Positions 47,963 through 58,800 of a stretch of 64,000 nucleotides of DNA are shown here, piece by piece. The notes beneath the pieces are model-generated. The model worked only from the letters and a program-made list of their open reading frames with translations. It was not told the DNA's origin and searched no databases. The position numbers were made by a program, and so were the translations under genes. The DNA is from Selaginella moellendorffii (Eukaryota; Streptophyta; Lycopodiopsida; Selaginellales; Selaginellaceae), in contig NW_003314353.1 of NCBI RefSeq assembly GCF_000143415.4, forward strand, positions 446,513 to 510,512, read 5' to 3'. How positions within the stretch are numbered: position 1 is the first letter of the stretch; every line of letters starts with the position of its first letter.

Positions 47963-49084
47963 TCGGAACCGAGACCGAGACCGAGGCCGAGGCCGAGACC
48001 GAGCCCGAGCCCGAGTCCGAGTCCGAATCCGAGTCCGAGTCCGAGTCCGAGTCCGAGTCCGAGTCCGAGTCCGAGTCCGGAGCCTGAGAGGGTGAAAGCC
48101 CAAAGCGTTCGTCTCCCAGACCCTGGGGGGTTTGGTGAGCTCCAAAAGTATAGTAGGGGGGAGGACTGCAGTGGAGCCAGTTTGGCCAGGAAAGGCCAGT
48201 TTGGCCCAGGAAGGCTGGACCCAGTGTTGGGTGAGGAGCTGCCCACTGGGAAGTCCAAGACTAGAGTGAACACAGACCGACAAGTGGGGTAGCTTGGTGA
48301 AGTGTTCAAGAGCCGGCTCTAGTTCCCCCGGGAGATCGACTGGCTGATGCTCCCAGTCCAAGTGTGGGTGGCACTACCTACTTGGATACCTGTTGTGGCT
48401 CAACGGAACCTCGCTCTAAGCCCATGGCTAGAGCACCTAAAGGCGAAAGGCGAGGAGAGTACCCAGGTGGCTTGCGTAAGGCCACGGTGTTCCGAAATGT
48501 TGTCCCAAAGGCCCAGACTGTGGAGAGGAAGAGGCGCAGTCCTCTGGGGTAGTGACCAAGGACACAGTCGTGTGGTGAGGAAGTCCCAGAGGACCGTGGG
48601 ACTTAGTGGTCGGGCCTGTGGGTCTCGATCCAGTGGCAGTGTTGGCAAACACGGCCAGGGGCAGAAAGGGACTTAGTGGGGACTGACAGAGGGATATTGG
48701 GGAAGGCTATTCCCCTTGTCGGTGGGCATCCTAAGGATGCTAAGGAGTGGATCTGAGATGACCACTCACGGATGGTTTGCTTAGTCTTGGAGAGCCAAGA
48801 CTGTGATGCAAGTGGTAGTGGACTACCAGTGTGGCAAAGGTGATTGGGCATGGCCTTAGCGTAACGGGCTGCTATGTCGGTGGTACCTTTGAGTGTCGGT
48901 CATGGGATCGGACACGTGGAGCACTTGGACCAAGTGCAAATGTTGAGTGGCATGGATGCCATTCTCGGGGCTAGCAAGTCCCAAGTCCTGGATTGGACTT
49001 ATGGAGGTTGTGAACGAGACTCCTCCAAGTGGTCGGAGGTGTGGTTAAGTGACTAAAGTAGAATGGAAAAATTAATCGCTTACA
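47233..49084 (+). repeat. 5' LTR of the hairpin-rich element
   Basis: 1,852 bp, starting TGTGAGACACAAAATCCC and ending AATCGCTTACA. It contains the hexamer array at 47460-48085. Several perfect hairpins lie in the 3' part: arms AGTCTTGG / CCAAGACT at 48783-48802, TGGTAGT / ACTACCA at 48813-48828 and GCACTTGG / CCAAGTGC at 48921-48937. ORFs of up to 363 codons here are artefacts of the hexamer repeat. Confidence 0.95.
47460..48085. repeat. Hexamer-based array (GAGTCC/GAGATG/GAGACC) in the 5' LTR
   Basis: Built of 6-bp words. A first part mixes GAGTCC, GAGATG, GAAGTG and GACCCG words in higher-order blocks of about 60-75 bp. A second part (about 47912-48000) is nearly pure GAGACC with GAGGCC. 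A third (48000-48080) is GAGCCC then GAGTCC. Because the period is a multiple of three, several frames stay open and translate to Leu-Gly, Ser-Glu or Arg-Pro repeats. Confidence 0.95.
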
Positions 49085-49087
49085 ATT

Positions 49088-49099
49088 TGGTATCGGAGC
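49088..49099 (+). promoter_or_regulatory. Primer-binding site (tRNA-iMet type)
   Basis: TGGTATCGGAGC lies three bases after the LTR end (ACA then ATT). It matches the 3' end complement of plant initiator tRNA-Met with one change, and is identical to the primer site of the copia element at 30984. It confirms a reverse-transcribed element. Confidence 0.9.
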
Positions 49100-51568
49100 T
49101 GTTCCTTAGTCCGACTTTTATTGGTGCTCAAGTATATCATCACTAGTGTTGGCATCGGAAGGTCCGAGGAGTGGGCCTATCCTTGAGGAGTAGCAAGTCG
49201 GGAAGACATGGCTCTCCATTACAGTTCATGTGTGAACTTGTAGACGAGGTGGTGGATAGAAAAGGGCCAATAATGGAACGACTTTGGGATCTTGGGAACA
49301 GTGCAAGGTTTTCCTCATTGAGTTGAGGATGTGATCCGGATGAGCATTTGTCTCAGCAAATTGGCTAAGGTTGTTGTGGTAAACAACTAAAGCTGGGATC
49401 ACGGGAAAGATAGAGACTCCAAAACAATAAAGGAGTCACAAGATTATCCTCATATAGTTGAGGTTGGTGCTCATGAATGTGAGACCAGAGGTAATGACCG
49501 TGGGAGGTTAAATACGGAAGAGGACTCAAGTCCTTGAAATGGTAGCCGGGGCTACCTTTAATAAATGCTGGAACAACCCAAGGAGTTGGGGGGTGTACTT
49601 AGAGATGAGTGGTATTCTCATCGCATGGACAAGTAGTCCTAAGGGGCAAAAGTTGCCCCCAGAGAACAAAATCAAGTGTCGGAGTAACACTTGTGAAAAT
49701 AGTCCTTTTGAGTAGGACAGGAATGCAGGAAGTGTATTCCAGTGAGCTAGTGCCTCACAAGTGGGACCTTCCGGGTCTGTGGATGAACCAAGTCCAAAAC
49801 TGTTGGATGACTCAAGTAGAGTCAAGGAAAGGTCCTAAAAGGACTGATTGAAGCATTTGGACTGAGGTGTGTTGTACCCCATGAAGGATGGGGGGGGGGA
49901 TCATAGGATCCAAGGATGGGAACTGAGGGTATCTCATCGATGGCAAAATGTGCCATGCTAAAGTTATGGGAAAGGTGTTCCCAGAAGAAAACAACTTTGA
50001 CACAAAGTTGTGTGTGACCTCTATGGTGCAGTGCTAACGGATGGTTGGCATGAGAAAGAGCGGGGTTGGTCTTGGCAAAGACTTAAACACGAAGGGGAAG
50101 TGTCATAGAGGTAGGCTCGTGGAGCCGATGGTGTGGAGACACCAAATGTGCCAAGGTGTAATACCTTGAGGCTATGTTGGTGGGTTCATGAGAACCCCTT
50201 GCCAAAGGAATCCCAATGGAAATGGGAATGGCATAGCCTAAGCCGTAGAGCATGCAATTGGAGTGTGGTGACCCAGATAATGATGGAGGTATGAAAGCAC
50301 CAAGCAATGAGTTGTAGGACTTGACAACTATGAGGCAACTAAGCAAGAGGTGCAAAATAACTGGCTAAACGGGTAGAGGGTAGCTACCCAAGACTTCTAG
50401 CATAGGGAAGTCAGATATACCCTTACGGGGGATAAGTTGCTTATGTTGCGATATAGTAAGTCAATGTCATAAAAGGAAATACTCATTGTCAAGAAAGCCA
50501 TCATTGGGACACCCGAACACTCTAGAACACCAGAAGGTGGTGTTTAATGTCGCGAGGGCAATGGATAAAGCCCAAGGGATTAAGTCCTTAGCGAATGATG
50601 GATAGAAGGTGCTATCCAAATGTCCAAGGTTGCGGAGACAGGAGAGGACTGTCTACCCAAGTTGGACAAAGCCAAAAATGGAATTTTGGCAAGGCTAGTG
50701 ATGGGCATGTAAAGGCCCATAAGCAACAATGTAATCCCACTGTGTGGGATTATAAGATGAGCATACCCGGATTGAGGAACCACTCCCTGGGCTATTGGGT
50801 AGGTTCATCCCTAAGAATACTTGCTAAGGCATGATAGAAAGTGCAAAGCTATCCTCCTGGTCTGGAGGAGAATGACCAAAGGAAAGGTGTGAAGCCAAAA
50901 AGCAAGAAGTAAGGGGATAGAACCGAACCGTAGGAATCAAAGGGCATAACCAAGGTTGGTTATGCCAGCTGGGAGTGGAGAATCAAGTGGGGGCTCGAGG
51001 GTGTTGCCGCTAGCAACCGTGATGCCATGGAGAGTCTAAAATATGGAATTGTCCATGTTAGACTATGTGGCATTTGGAAGGCTTGCAAAAAGGGAGGCCT
51101 TAGCAAGCTGAGGGACAGAGTTCCTTCAAGGTTCCCAAAGACGATTCTAGGTAGTTTAGTACCTAGAAAGGCCAAGTGTAAATGGTTCATGGAACGCGCG
51201 AAATCAGAGTGGCGCAGCAGAAGCGTGGTCTTGAAGCTTGCCATGAGGCAAGGCTATCAAGGTTAGGGAAGTAGTTCCCGAGTGTTCAAAGAGAGGGCTT
51301 TGAACGAAAGTCGATGGTCAAGGACTTTCACGCTTATGCAGGAACCATGTTACAGTGGTCGGAGGACTTGCCAAGCGAGATTGGCACGTCGGGGGAACAA
51401 ATACCCTAGTTGAAGGTGATAACTTCAAAAAGGGGGGGGCCATGGGGCCGAGCATGGAGGAGTCCATGCATGATCACAGACATGTCAAGTGAGAGGACTT
51501 GGCAGTGTGGAGGAACTAGGTTCCTAAACTGTAATCTGTAGCGCGCTTTAAAAATAAGTTGGTGCACC

Positions 51569-51681
51569 GGCGTGGGGAGTCACGCCAGGCATCTTGTGTG
51601 ATGCCGTCCGTAGATGCATATACGGAGGTTGGGTTCGAGTCCCGACCCTCTAGTGCTTGGGTTCGAGTCCCAAATCACTAG
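51569..51681 (+). ncRNA. Cluster of five back-to-back perfect hairpins, two with T-loop-like loops
   Basis: Arms and loops: GGCGTG/CACGCC (51569-51586, loop GGGAGT); GGCATC/GATGCC (51588-51605, loop TTGTGT); CCGTA/TACGG (51608-51625, 8-nt loop); GGTTGGG/CCCGACC (51627-51647, loop TTCGAGT, one G-U pair); CTAGTG/CACTAG enclosing TTGGG/CCCAA (51650-51681, loop TTCGAGT). Loops of TTCGAGT on GG/CC-closed stems are those of tRNA T arms and contain the polymerase III B-box core GGTTCGAGTCC, twice. No A box or acceptor stem is evident, so it is not a tRNA gene. An RNA structural element of the retroelement is the simplest reading. Confidence 0.45.
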
Positions 51682-51699
51682 GGCGTGGTGATGGTTTGG

Positions 51700-51975
51700 A
51701 ATATGAGGACACTCATATTTCGGTGGTCATGGACTCTCAGTGGGGAGACTGGTTTGGGCACACCGCCAAGCGAGGGATGCCTCGGAGTCGTGATGCATGG
51801 TTAGATTGCTTAGTGTGAAAGCTCGGCATATCTAACTTGAACGCTTTGGTGCAAGTGGCACCAAGGACGTGGTGAGTGAGATGGGGACACCTAATCTCAG
51901 TTGCTATGGACCCTTGGCCGTAAGGGCTGGCTTGGGTGCACCGCCAAGTGTGGGGGATGCCCCCGGGGTCATGGT
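51700..51975. repeat. Imperfect 95-bp direct repeat inside the hairpin-rich element
   Basis: Segments at about 51700-51795 and 51880-51975 share GACAC, CTCAG, ATGGAC, CTGGxTTGGG, CACCGCCAAG and GGGATGCC blocks in the same order at a distance of about 180 bp. Hairpins occupy matching places in both. Confidence 0.5.
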
Positions 51976-53160
51976 CAACAACTTAAAAAGTCTAGGAGAC
52001 TTAACACCTATTGGCAAACCTGTTAAGGTGCCAAGGTTAGATCACTAGGTGATCTTATGGCCAGAACAAGGATGAGGTCCTTGTGAGGTTAAGGAACAAG
52101 GTTCCTAGTTCAAAGCATTGATTTGAACTATTGATAATGGTGTGGCTTGGTCAAGGTGACCAAGTGGGAAGGACACCTAAGGAAATGAACTACGACAATA
52201 CAATGGCATTGTGAGTTCAAAGTAGTCTCTAGGAGAGACCCATGGGAGGGTCACAAAGTTGGGCCGTGGAAGGGGCCCATAGCAGGAAATGCTAAAGAGA
52301 CCTACTAGGGGTGAGCACCCTTTGGACTTGGCAAAGTGGAGCTTTGCCATGAAACCAAAAGAATACCTCAAGGAGGGAGGTAGTGATCCGGTGTTGCTTG
52401 ATGCAACAATCAATGGATAGGAGCAAAAGATGAGTGGCCAAGATAGGGCCGTGGAATCCCTTGGAAGGAATCCAAGAGGCAAAGTTAGGCGAGGAACACT
52501 AATGTGTTGGACGCTAACAAATTGCGGGAAAGGAAGTGTGTTTCCAAGGAGGGATTCCGAAATGCTCCGATTTGGCGAAAGGGGAAGCTCCAAGGGAGGG
52601 AGCGGTAAGGTAGCCAAATGATAGGGCCATGAACAGCCCTAGCATAAAGTATGATAACTGGAACTTTGGCACGAAATAGAAGAGAGGATGATGGTGTCCT
52701 CAAGTAGAGAACTTCCTAGGATGGGAAGTGGAGTTGCACAAAAGGTGCAAGGCAAGGTGTCGGAGACACCTAGGAAATTGACTCCAAGAAGTCAAAATTC
52801 AAAGTTCCAAAGTGCAAAGGTTATATCGATGGAAATTGAGACTACTCGAGAAAGAGTAGTGGGATTGACTTAGAGAAGGGTCTCTAAGAGGTTTAGCGGG
52901 AACTAAACCAATAAAAGGAGAGAACCACTACATGTGGTCCAATTAGTCTCTAAGTTGGAAAGACTACCCTCCTTAGAGGATGGGCAAGGCATGGTGAGCC
53001 TTTGGTGTCAAACCATTGAAGAATATGCAAAAGGCATGGTGAGCCTTCAATGTCAAACCCTTGACAAATATTGGCTAGGTGCCAAGGATGGAAATGGTAA
53101 CACGTGCGGGTGTTACTTTATAAAATGGTTTACCGTTCGATGAGGACATCGAACTTCGTC

Positions 53161-53175
53161 TATGGGTGGTGGAGT
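53161..53175 (+). promoter_or_regulatory. Polypurine tract of the hairpin-rich element
   Basis: TATGGGTGGTGGAGT directly abuts the 3' LTR start at 53176, at the place where plus-strand DNA synthesis is primed. The old copy has GGGTGATGGAGT at the same point (3451-3461). Confidence 0.75.
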
Positions 53176-53837
53176 TGTGAGACACAAAATCCCTAGGCCC
53201 CAAAGTGGAGCCGGAAGGGCGCCACATGGTAGTGGCCGAAGCGAGAGCCAAACGAGCGTAACACGTTTGGACCAAAAGCTCCGACTTGAGAAGTCAAGAG
53301 CGGGAGTGGAACTCCCAATGAAGTGCTCGAGGAATGAGCACGAAGCGAGCAAAAGGCAAGGCTCCAAAAAGGGACCCAAAAGGACCAACACATGACACGT
53401 GGGAGTGTCCGAGATGGACTCGAGTTGGAGTCCGAAGTGGAGTCCGAGATGGACCCGAGATGGAGTCCGAGATGGAGTCCAAAGTGGAGTCCGAGGTGGA
53501 TCCGAGATGGACCCGAGTTGGAGTCCGAAGTGGAGTCCGAGATGGACCCGAGTTGGAGTCCGAAGTGGAGTCCGAGATGGACCCGAGATGGAGTCCGAGA
53601 TGGAGTCCGAAGTGGAGTCCGAGGTGGACCCGAGATGGACCCGAGTTGGAGTCCGAAGTGGAGTCCGAGATAGACCCGAGATGGAGTCCGAGATGGAGTC
53701 CGAAGTGGAGTCCGAGTTGGACCCGAGATGGACCCGAGTTGGAGTCCGAAGTGGAGTCCGAGATGGACCCGAGATGGACCCGAGATGGAGTCCGAGATGG
53801 AGTCCGAGATGGAGTCCGAGATCGAGACCGAGACCGG

Positions 53838-53869
<32 letters not shown>

Positions 53870-54979
53870 TCGGAACCGAGACCGAGACCGAGGCCGAGGC
53901 CGAGACCGAGCCCGAGCCCGAGTCCGAATCCGAATCCGAGTCCGAGTCCGAGTCCGAGTCCGAGTCCGAGTCCGGAGCCTGAGAGGGTGAAAGCCCAAAG
54001 CGTTCGTCTCCCAGACCCTGGGGGGTTTGGTGAGCTCCAAAAGTATAGTAGGGGGGAGGACTGCAGTGGAGCCAGTTTGGCCAGGAAAGGCCAGTTTGGC
54101 CCAGGAAGGCCGGACCCAGTGTTGGGTGAGGAGCTGCCCACTGGGAAGTCCAAGACTAGAGTGAACACAGACCGACAAGTGGGGTAGCTTGGTGAAGTGT
54201 TCAAGAGCCGGCTCTAGTTCCCCCGGGAGATCGACTGGCCGATGCTCCCAGTCCAAGTGTGGGTGGCACTACCTACTTGGATACCTGTTGTGGCTCAACG
54301 GAACCTCGCTCTAAGCCCATGGCTAGAGCACCTAAAGGCGAAAGGCGAGGAGAGTACCCAGGTGGCTTGCGTAAGGCCACGGTGTTCCGAAATGTTGTCC
54401 CAAAGGCCCAGACTGTGGAGAGGAAGAGGCGTAGTCCTCTGGGGTAGTGACCAAGGACACAGTCGTGTGGTGAGGAAGTCCCAGAGGACCGTGGGACTTA
54501 GTGGTCGGGCCTGTGGGTCTCGATCCAGTGGCAGTGTTGGCAAACACGGCCAGGGGCAGAAAGGGACTTAGTGGGGACTGACAGAGGGATATTGGGGAAG
54601 GCTATTCCCCTTGTCGGTGGGCATCCTAAGGATGCTAAGGAGTGGATCTGAGATGACCACTCACGGATGGTTTGCCTAGTCTTGGAGAGCCAAGACTGTG
54701 ATGCAAGTGGTAGTGGACTACCAGTGTGGCAAAGGTGATTGGGCATGGCTTTAGCGTAACGGGCTGCTATGTCGGTGGTACCTTTGAGTGTCGGTCATGG
54801 GATCGGACACGTGGAGCACTTGGACCAAGTGCAAATGTTGAGTGGCATGGATGCCATTCTCGGGGCTAGCAAGTCCCAAGTCCTGGATTGGACTTATGGA
54901 GGTTGTGAACGAGACTCCTCCAAGTGGTCGGAGGTGTGGTTAAGTGACTAAAGTAGAATGGAAAAATTAGTCGCTTACA
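53176..54979 (+). repeat. 3' LTR of the hairpin-rich element
   Basis: 1,804 bp. Nearly identical to 47233-49084 except for a shorter hexamer array (about 53405-53982) and roughly six transitions. It ends AGTCGCTTACA and is followed by CCTTT. Confidence 0.95.
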
Positions 54980-55072
54980 CCTTTATGTGTTGCTATTTCC
55001 AATTTTTATGGGATGTGATTACACAATTTGTCTTGTTTTTAATGTTTTGCCATCTTTTATTGATATGGAGTG

Positions 55073-55650
55073 TAACCATGACATCGATTGGCGAACTATG
55101 GATGATACAGTCTAATTCTTGGAGAATGTTCAAGGATTAAATTTATGGGAAGACAATGTTTACGAGCTTGATTGGATTTTAGATTGTTTTGATAAGTTTG
55201 ATTATTATATAGATAGGTTTAGAGATGAAGTGGAGATTTTGCGGGGTAGATATTCAATTCTTCAATTTTTCATCTGATCCTTTTTTTTACCTTTTTCTCT
55301 TTCTCAACCTTTTCTTATTTATCAGTTTGAGCCACCTTTTCATATTCCTAGTGTTCCTTCCTTATTTGTAATATTTCCTTTTTCTAACACATCAATTATT
55401 TTTATTGTTATAATTCTTATTCTCAGTCTAGTGTTGAGTTGAGTGTTTTCTATCCTCTTCATATTAAATTGAATGTTAAGTATATGCATGAAGTTGAGAA
55501 TCTTGTTTTTGTTTCATTAATAAAGTCTTTGATCAATTCTAGTGTTAAATATTCCCATGTTCCAAGAGTTAAGTCACTCTGGCTAGAGTTTCAAGTTGAG
55601 TGCATGTCCCTAATTGAGAGTGCCACTGAAAGCCTTTAATTTATTATTTT
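55073..55650 (+). pseudogene. Gag-like remnant of element D
   Basis: One frame reads DIDWRTMDDTV, a stop, FLENVQGLNLWEDN, VYELDWILDCFDKFDYYID and RFRDEVEILRGRY. The ORF at 55439-55639 reads VENLVFVSLIKSLINSSVKY and SLWLEFQVECMSLIES. Matching frames exist in the copy at 6230-6700 (VWEDNMYDLEWIL, VENLAFISLAKSFINSNFK). Conservation of the same frame between diverged copies suggests a real ancestral protein, not recognised by me. Confidence 0.4.
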
Positions 55651-55859
55651 TGCTGAGGAGTTTATGTATTCCCTTAAGAGTATAGACATTATTATTAATT
55701 TTTTTGTCTCAAGTGTTGAGTAGTGCATTAAAGAGGTTGAGCAGTGTGAATCTTTTATTTATATTGTGGTGGCGGAAATATTTTATGATAGGAAGTCTCT
55801 TATTTTCCAAGCTTTGAGCACATATCTTTCTTTTAATTTCCTTTCTTTTTGTCTTTAAC

Positions 55860-58800
55860 ATTTTAATTTTCTTTTTCTTTAGAAGGAAGGGGTAGAGGGG
55901 ATGGATGGGAGTACGACCCTAATGATGGAGTGAGGACAATCTATAGTGCACGTGGTTTTCACCCTTTATCCTATGGTAATTTATTATAGGATAACCATGA
56001 AACAAAACCTAAGCCTTTCATATGCCACATGTTAGATGCCATGTGCCATATGCTACACGTCCAAGGATAGTGAAGTGAACCCAAGTTTCAGAGACTTAGG
56101 CCATTGAATGAAAGAATGGAGCTAAACTCTTAAGTATGGAGTAAAGGAGCAGAGGTACTAAAGCACAAAACGACTTCTAAGTGTACAACCCAAAGAGCAA
56201 AGGGATACAAACACTTCAAGACTTAATAAAATCCAACACTACGGACTAAACGCAATTAAATACTATTAACAGAGATAGAATTAATATATTAACATGGAAA
56301 AACCATGCAAGTCAAATGATATGATTCTCTGCAACACTATCCAATAAAGCAAGCCTATCACTGATAAATCTTCATCAAGCGAAGCAAGTGTCAAAAGTCT
56401 TCGACAAAGTCTACAAGTAATCACTAATCAAAAACTTATTTTAGGGTTTAAATTCTAAACCCTAAATCCTAAACCCTAAAATGGCAACCAACAACCACCT
56501 TTAACAAAATTCAAACACAAAACTCATGTCATCGAATTATATATTTGTCCAACAAAAACGGGTACAAAATATAAAAACATAGACAAGCACAAACTAAATG
56601 ACTACTCAAATCCAATCATATAACAATAAGCTCACAAACATATATAGCCAATATCTCATAGTCTTCACTTTAGTTGCGACTAAGTGTTGATCATGCATAG
56701 CTAGCCTCTTTGAAACTAGACTCATATTGGTATATAACCTTTTAATAGACAAAGTTATAGTACAGGTACTAACATCTCAACCTAAAAAAACTAAGTTAGA
56801 CATCATCATCTTCAACCAAGGTATAAGGCTATTAAAACTAAATCAAGATCAATGAAAGCTCACCATTCTCATAGAGTTTAACGAAATGTAAAGTGTAACC
56901 TGCCATCAAATATAATACCATAAAAGAAAGGCATAATGGTCATCTTTCCAAAAAAAAGTAATAGCCATTTTTTTACATCACCTTTTTAAAAAAGCGCAAT
57001 AAGCATTTAACTCCATATTTTATCCAACTCAATTGCCTTAGCCATAAAAAGTTAACATTCCTTTTAAGTCATATCATACAAACTATTTAGTAATGTTTAA
57101 GCTAACCAAAGTCAACTCCAACCCTTTCATTAGTTTGTACTAACTTACGAAAAAAAATGGTTTTTGAAAAAAATGATTAACAAATTAGCTATTGGAAAAG
57201 TCTAAGAAATTTTTTTTTCATCAATCTAGAAATATAAATTCTCAAAATTCAACCAACTTCCTACTACCAACAACTTCATATAGGTTTACCTCAACATAGA
57301 TTCTCATGACCCAACAATATGTTTAAGCATCAAATATCTTGCCCATATTTCTGATATCTAACATTGACATCCGTAAATGCAAATGAATACCAAAAACTTG
57401 ATTACAAAGACCACATCTTTAGACATCCACATTGCAATAATGGTTTTCTTTAATCACCTTCAAAATCCAATATGAAACAAAAATATTAATAATAAAAATG
57501 ATATGGAAAATTAAGCTCTAAGGAAAGTTCTTCGTTATCTCCACTAACACAAATGTTAACAAGTTAATACTTTAGTTACACACTTTCTCCATCCAATAAT
57601 TTATTCCAAGTGCTAAGGGATTTACTAACAAGCTATAGCAAATACATGCCATAACCTTTTCCAACACTATAATGAACAAACTCCAAAGGAACCAAGGTAC
57701 CAATTCAAATTTAGCATAATAGATTATCATCGAGAACCAAGTCAAAGTTACTTTAATGTTACTATTTGCAAGTAGACTAGCTTCATTTTCAACCATTTTA
57801 GGGTTGATCATTGTTTAACCAAATAACTTCATATACATATTACTCACGATCACATAGATATGATATATCACAATGACTTGATTATTAATCGAGCAATACA
57901 TAGCTCACTAATAAAGATTTACAACACTGAACATCACCAACTTTATTCATAATATAGACAAGCTCATACCACACTCTTTCCGACCAAACTCAAAATTAAT
58001 TTTACACCAACCTACTCAAAGAGTAATAATAAAGTTCCTTGAAAACAAAATTGAGCATTATAACTGAAGACTTCAATAGCAAACTTAAACAAAATGGTTT
58101 AGCACTTCACCACTATCCATCCCACGACTCACCACTTGTAAGACCACCATAATTAACATGCATCAAAATTGACACTAATTGCATAATGTAAACATAAGCA
58201 ATTCATACCTCATTACTAAATCATCTCTCAAAGAAAAAAAATAATTTATGTGTTTGATTCTTCCTCCTTAATGACTCTTTTTTGGACTTTACTTTGACCA
58301 AACCTCAAGTTTACATTTGCACTATCTTCAGTCTAATCCAAGAAAAGTTTATAAAAGAGCATGACAATGACTACTTGAACCAATAAATTAATCCTTACAG
58401 TTGATTGATCCACTTATAATCATGCCTAGGAAGGATCCACTAGTGTTATACTAAAAAGCTATAGATTAGATTATTTGCCACTCTTCACAAACCCCTCAAT
58501 ATTCACTAAATGATAACTTATTGTATCTACCAAACACCCTTGCTATCATGCACCTTGTGTTAGTTTTGTTCAGTCATAATTGTTATTTATAAAATGTGTC
58601 TAGATTTGCTAATTTGGCATATTTATAAAATATAGAAATTATCCTGAACACAATGGTGTTTGTCCCATGCCCAAATTTGCAATCTAACACCATTCTATAT
58701 TTAGTAAATCTTCCCTGGGTTCCCAACACGAGCAAGTGCAAGTTAACAACATAAGTTTCTCATCACTATGATAAGTATGTCTAACTAAATGACAATTTAG

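Larger units (their letters stand above)
47233..54979 (+). mobile_element. Young non-coding LTR retroelement (LARD-like) made of dense short hairpins
   Basis: Complete element of 7,747 bp: 5' LTR 47233-49084, primer site, 4,091-bp interior, polypurine tract, 3' LTR 53176-54979, and a perfect 5-bp target duplication CCTTT (47228-47232 and 54980-54984). No gag or pol motif is found in any frame of the interior, so it must use proteins of another element, like LARDs (large retrotransposon derivatives). Outside the repeat array the LTRs differ at about six sites, all transitions, so insertion was recent. The interior is packed with perfect short inverted repeats (see the findings). An old diverged copy is at 2482-4948. 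Confidence 0.9.

Noticed and set aside
47460-48085. CRISPR-like array
   Set aside because: Repeats are 6-bp words without unique spacers, in plant nuclear DNA inside an LTR.
47218-48309. Minus-strand ORF of 363 codons with Leu-Gly repeats, and overlapping plus-strand ORFs rich in Ser-Glu, Arg-Pro and Trp-Ser-Pro
   Set aside because: They arise because the hexamer array keeps several frames open at once. The same happens in the 3' LTR copy (53113-54204). There is no start context, codon bias or conserved product, and the frames shift with array length.
51631-51681. tRNA gene
   Set aside because: Two B-box and T-arm-like motifs are present, but there is no A box, acceptor stem or anticodon arm in correct spacing. 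Kept only as a structured hairpin cluster.
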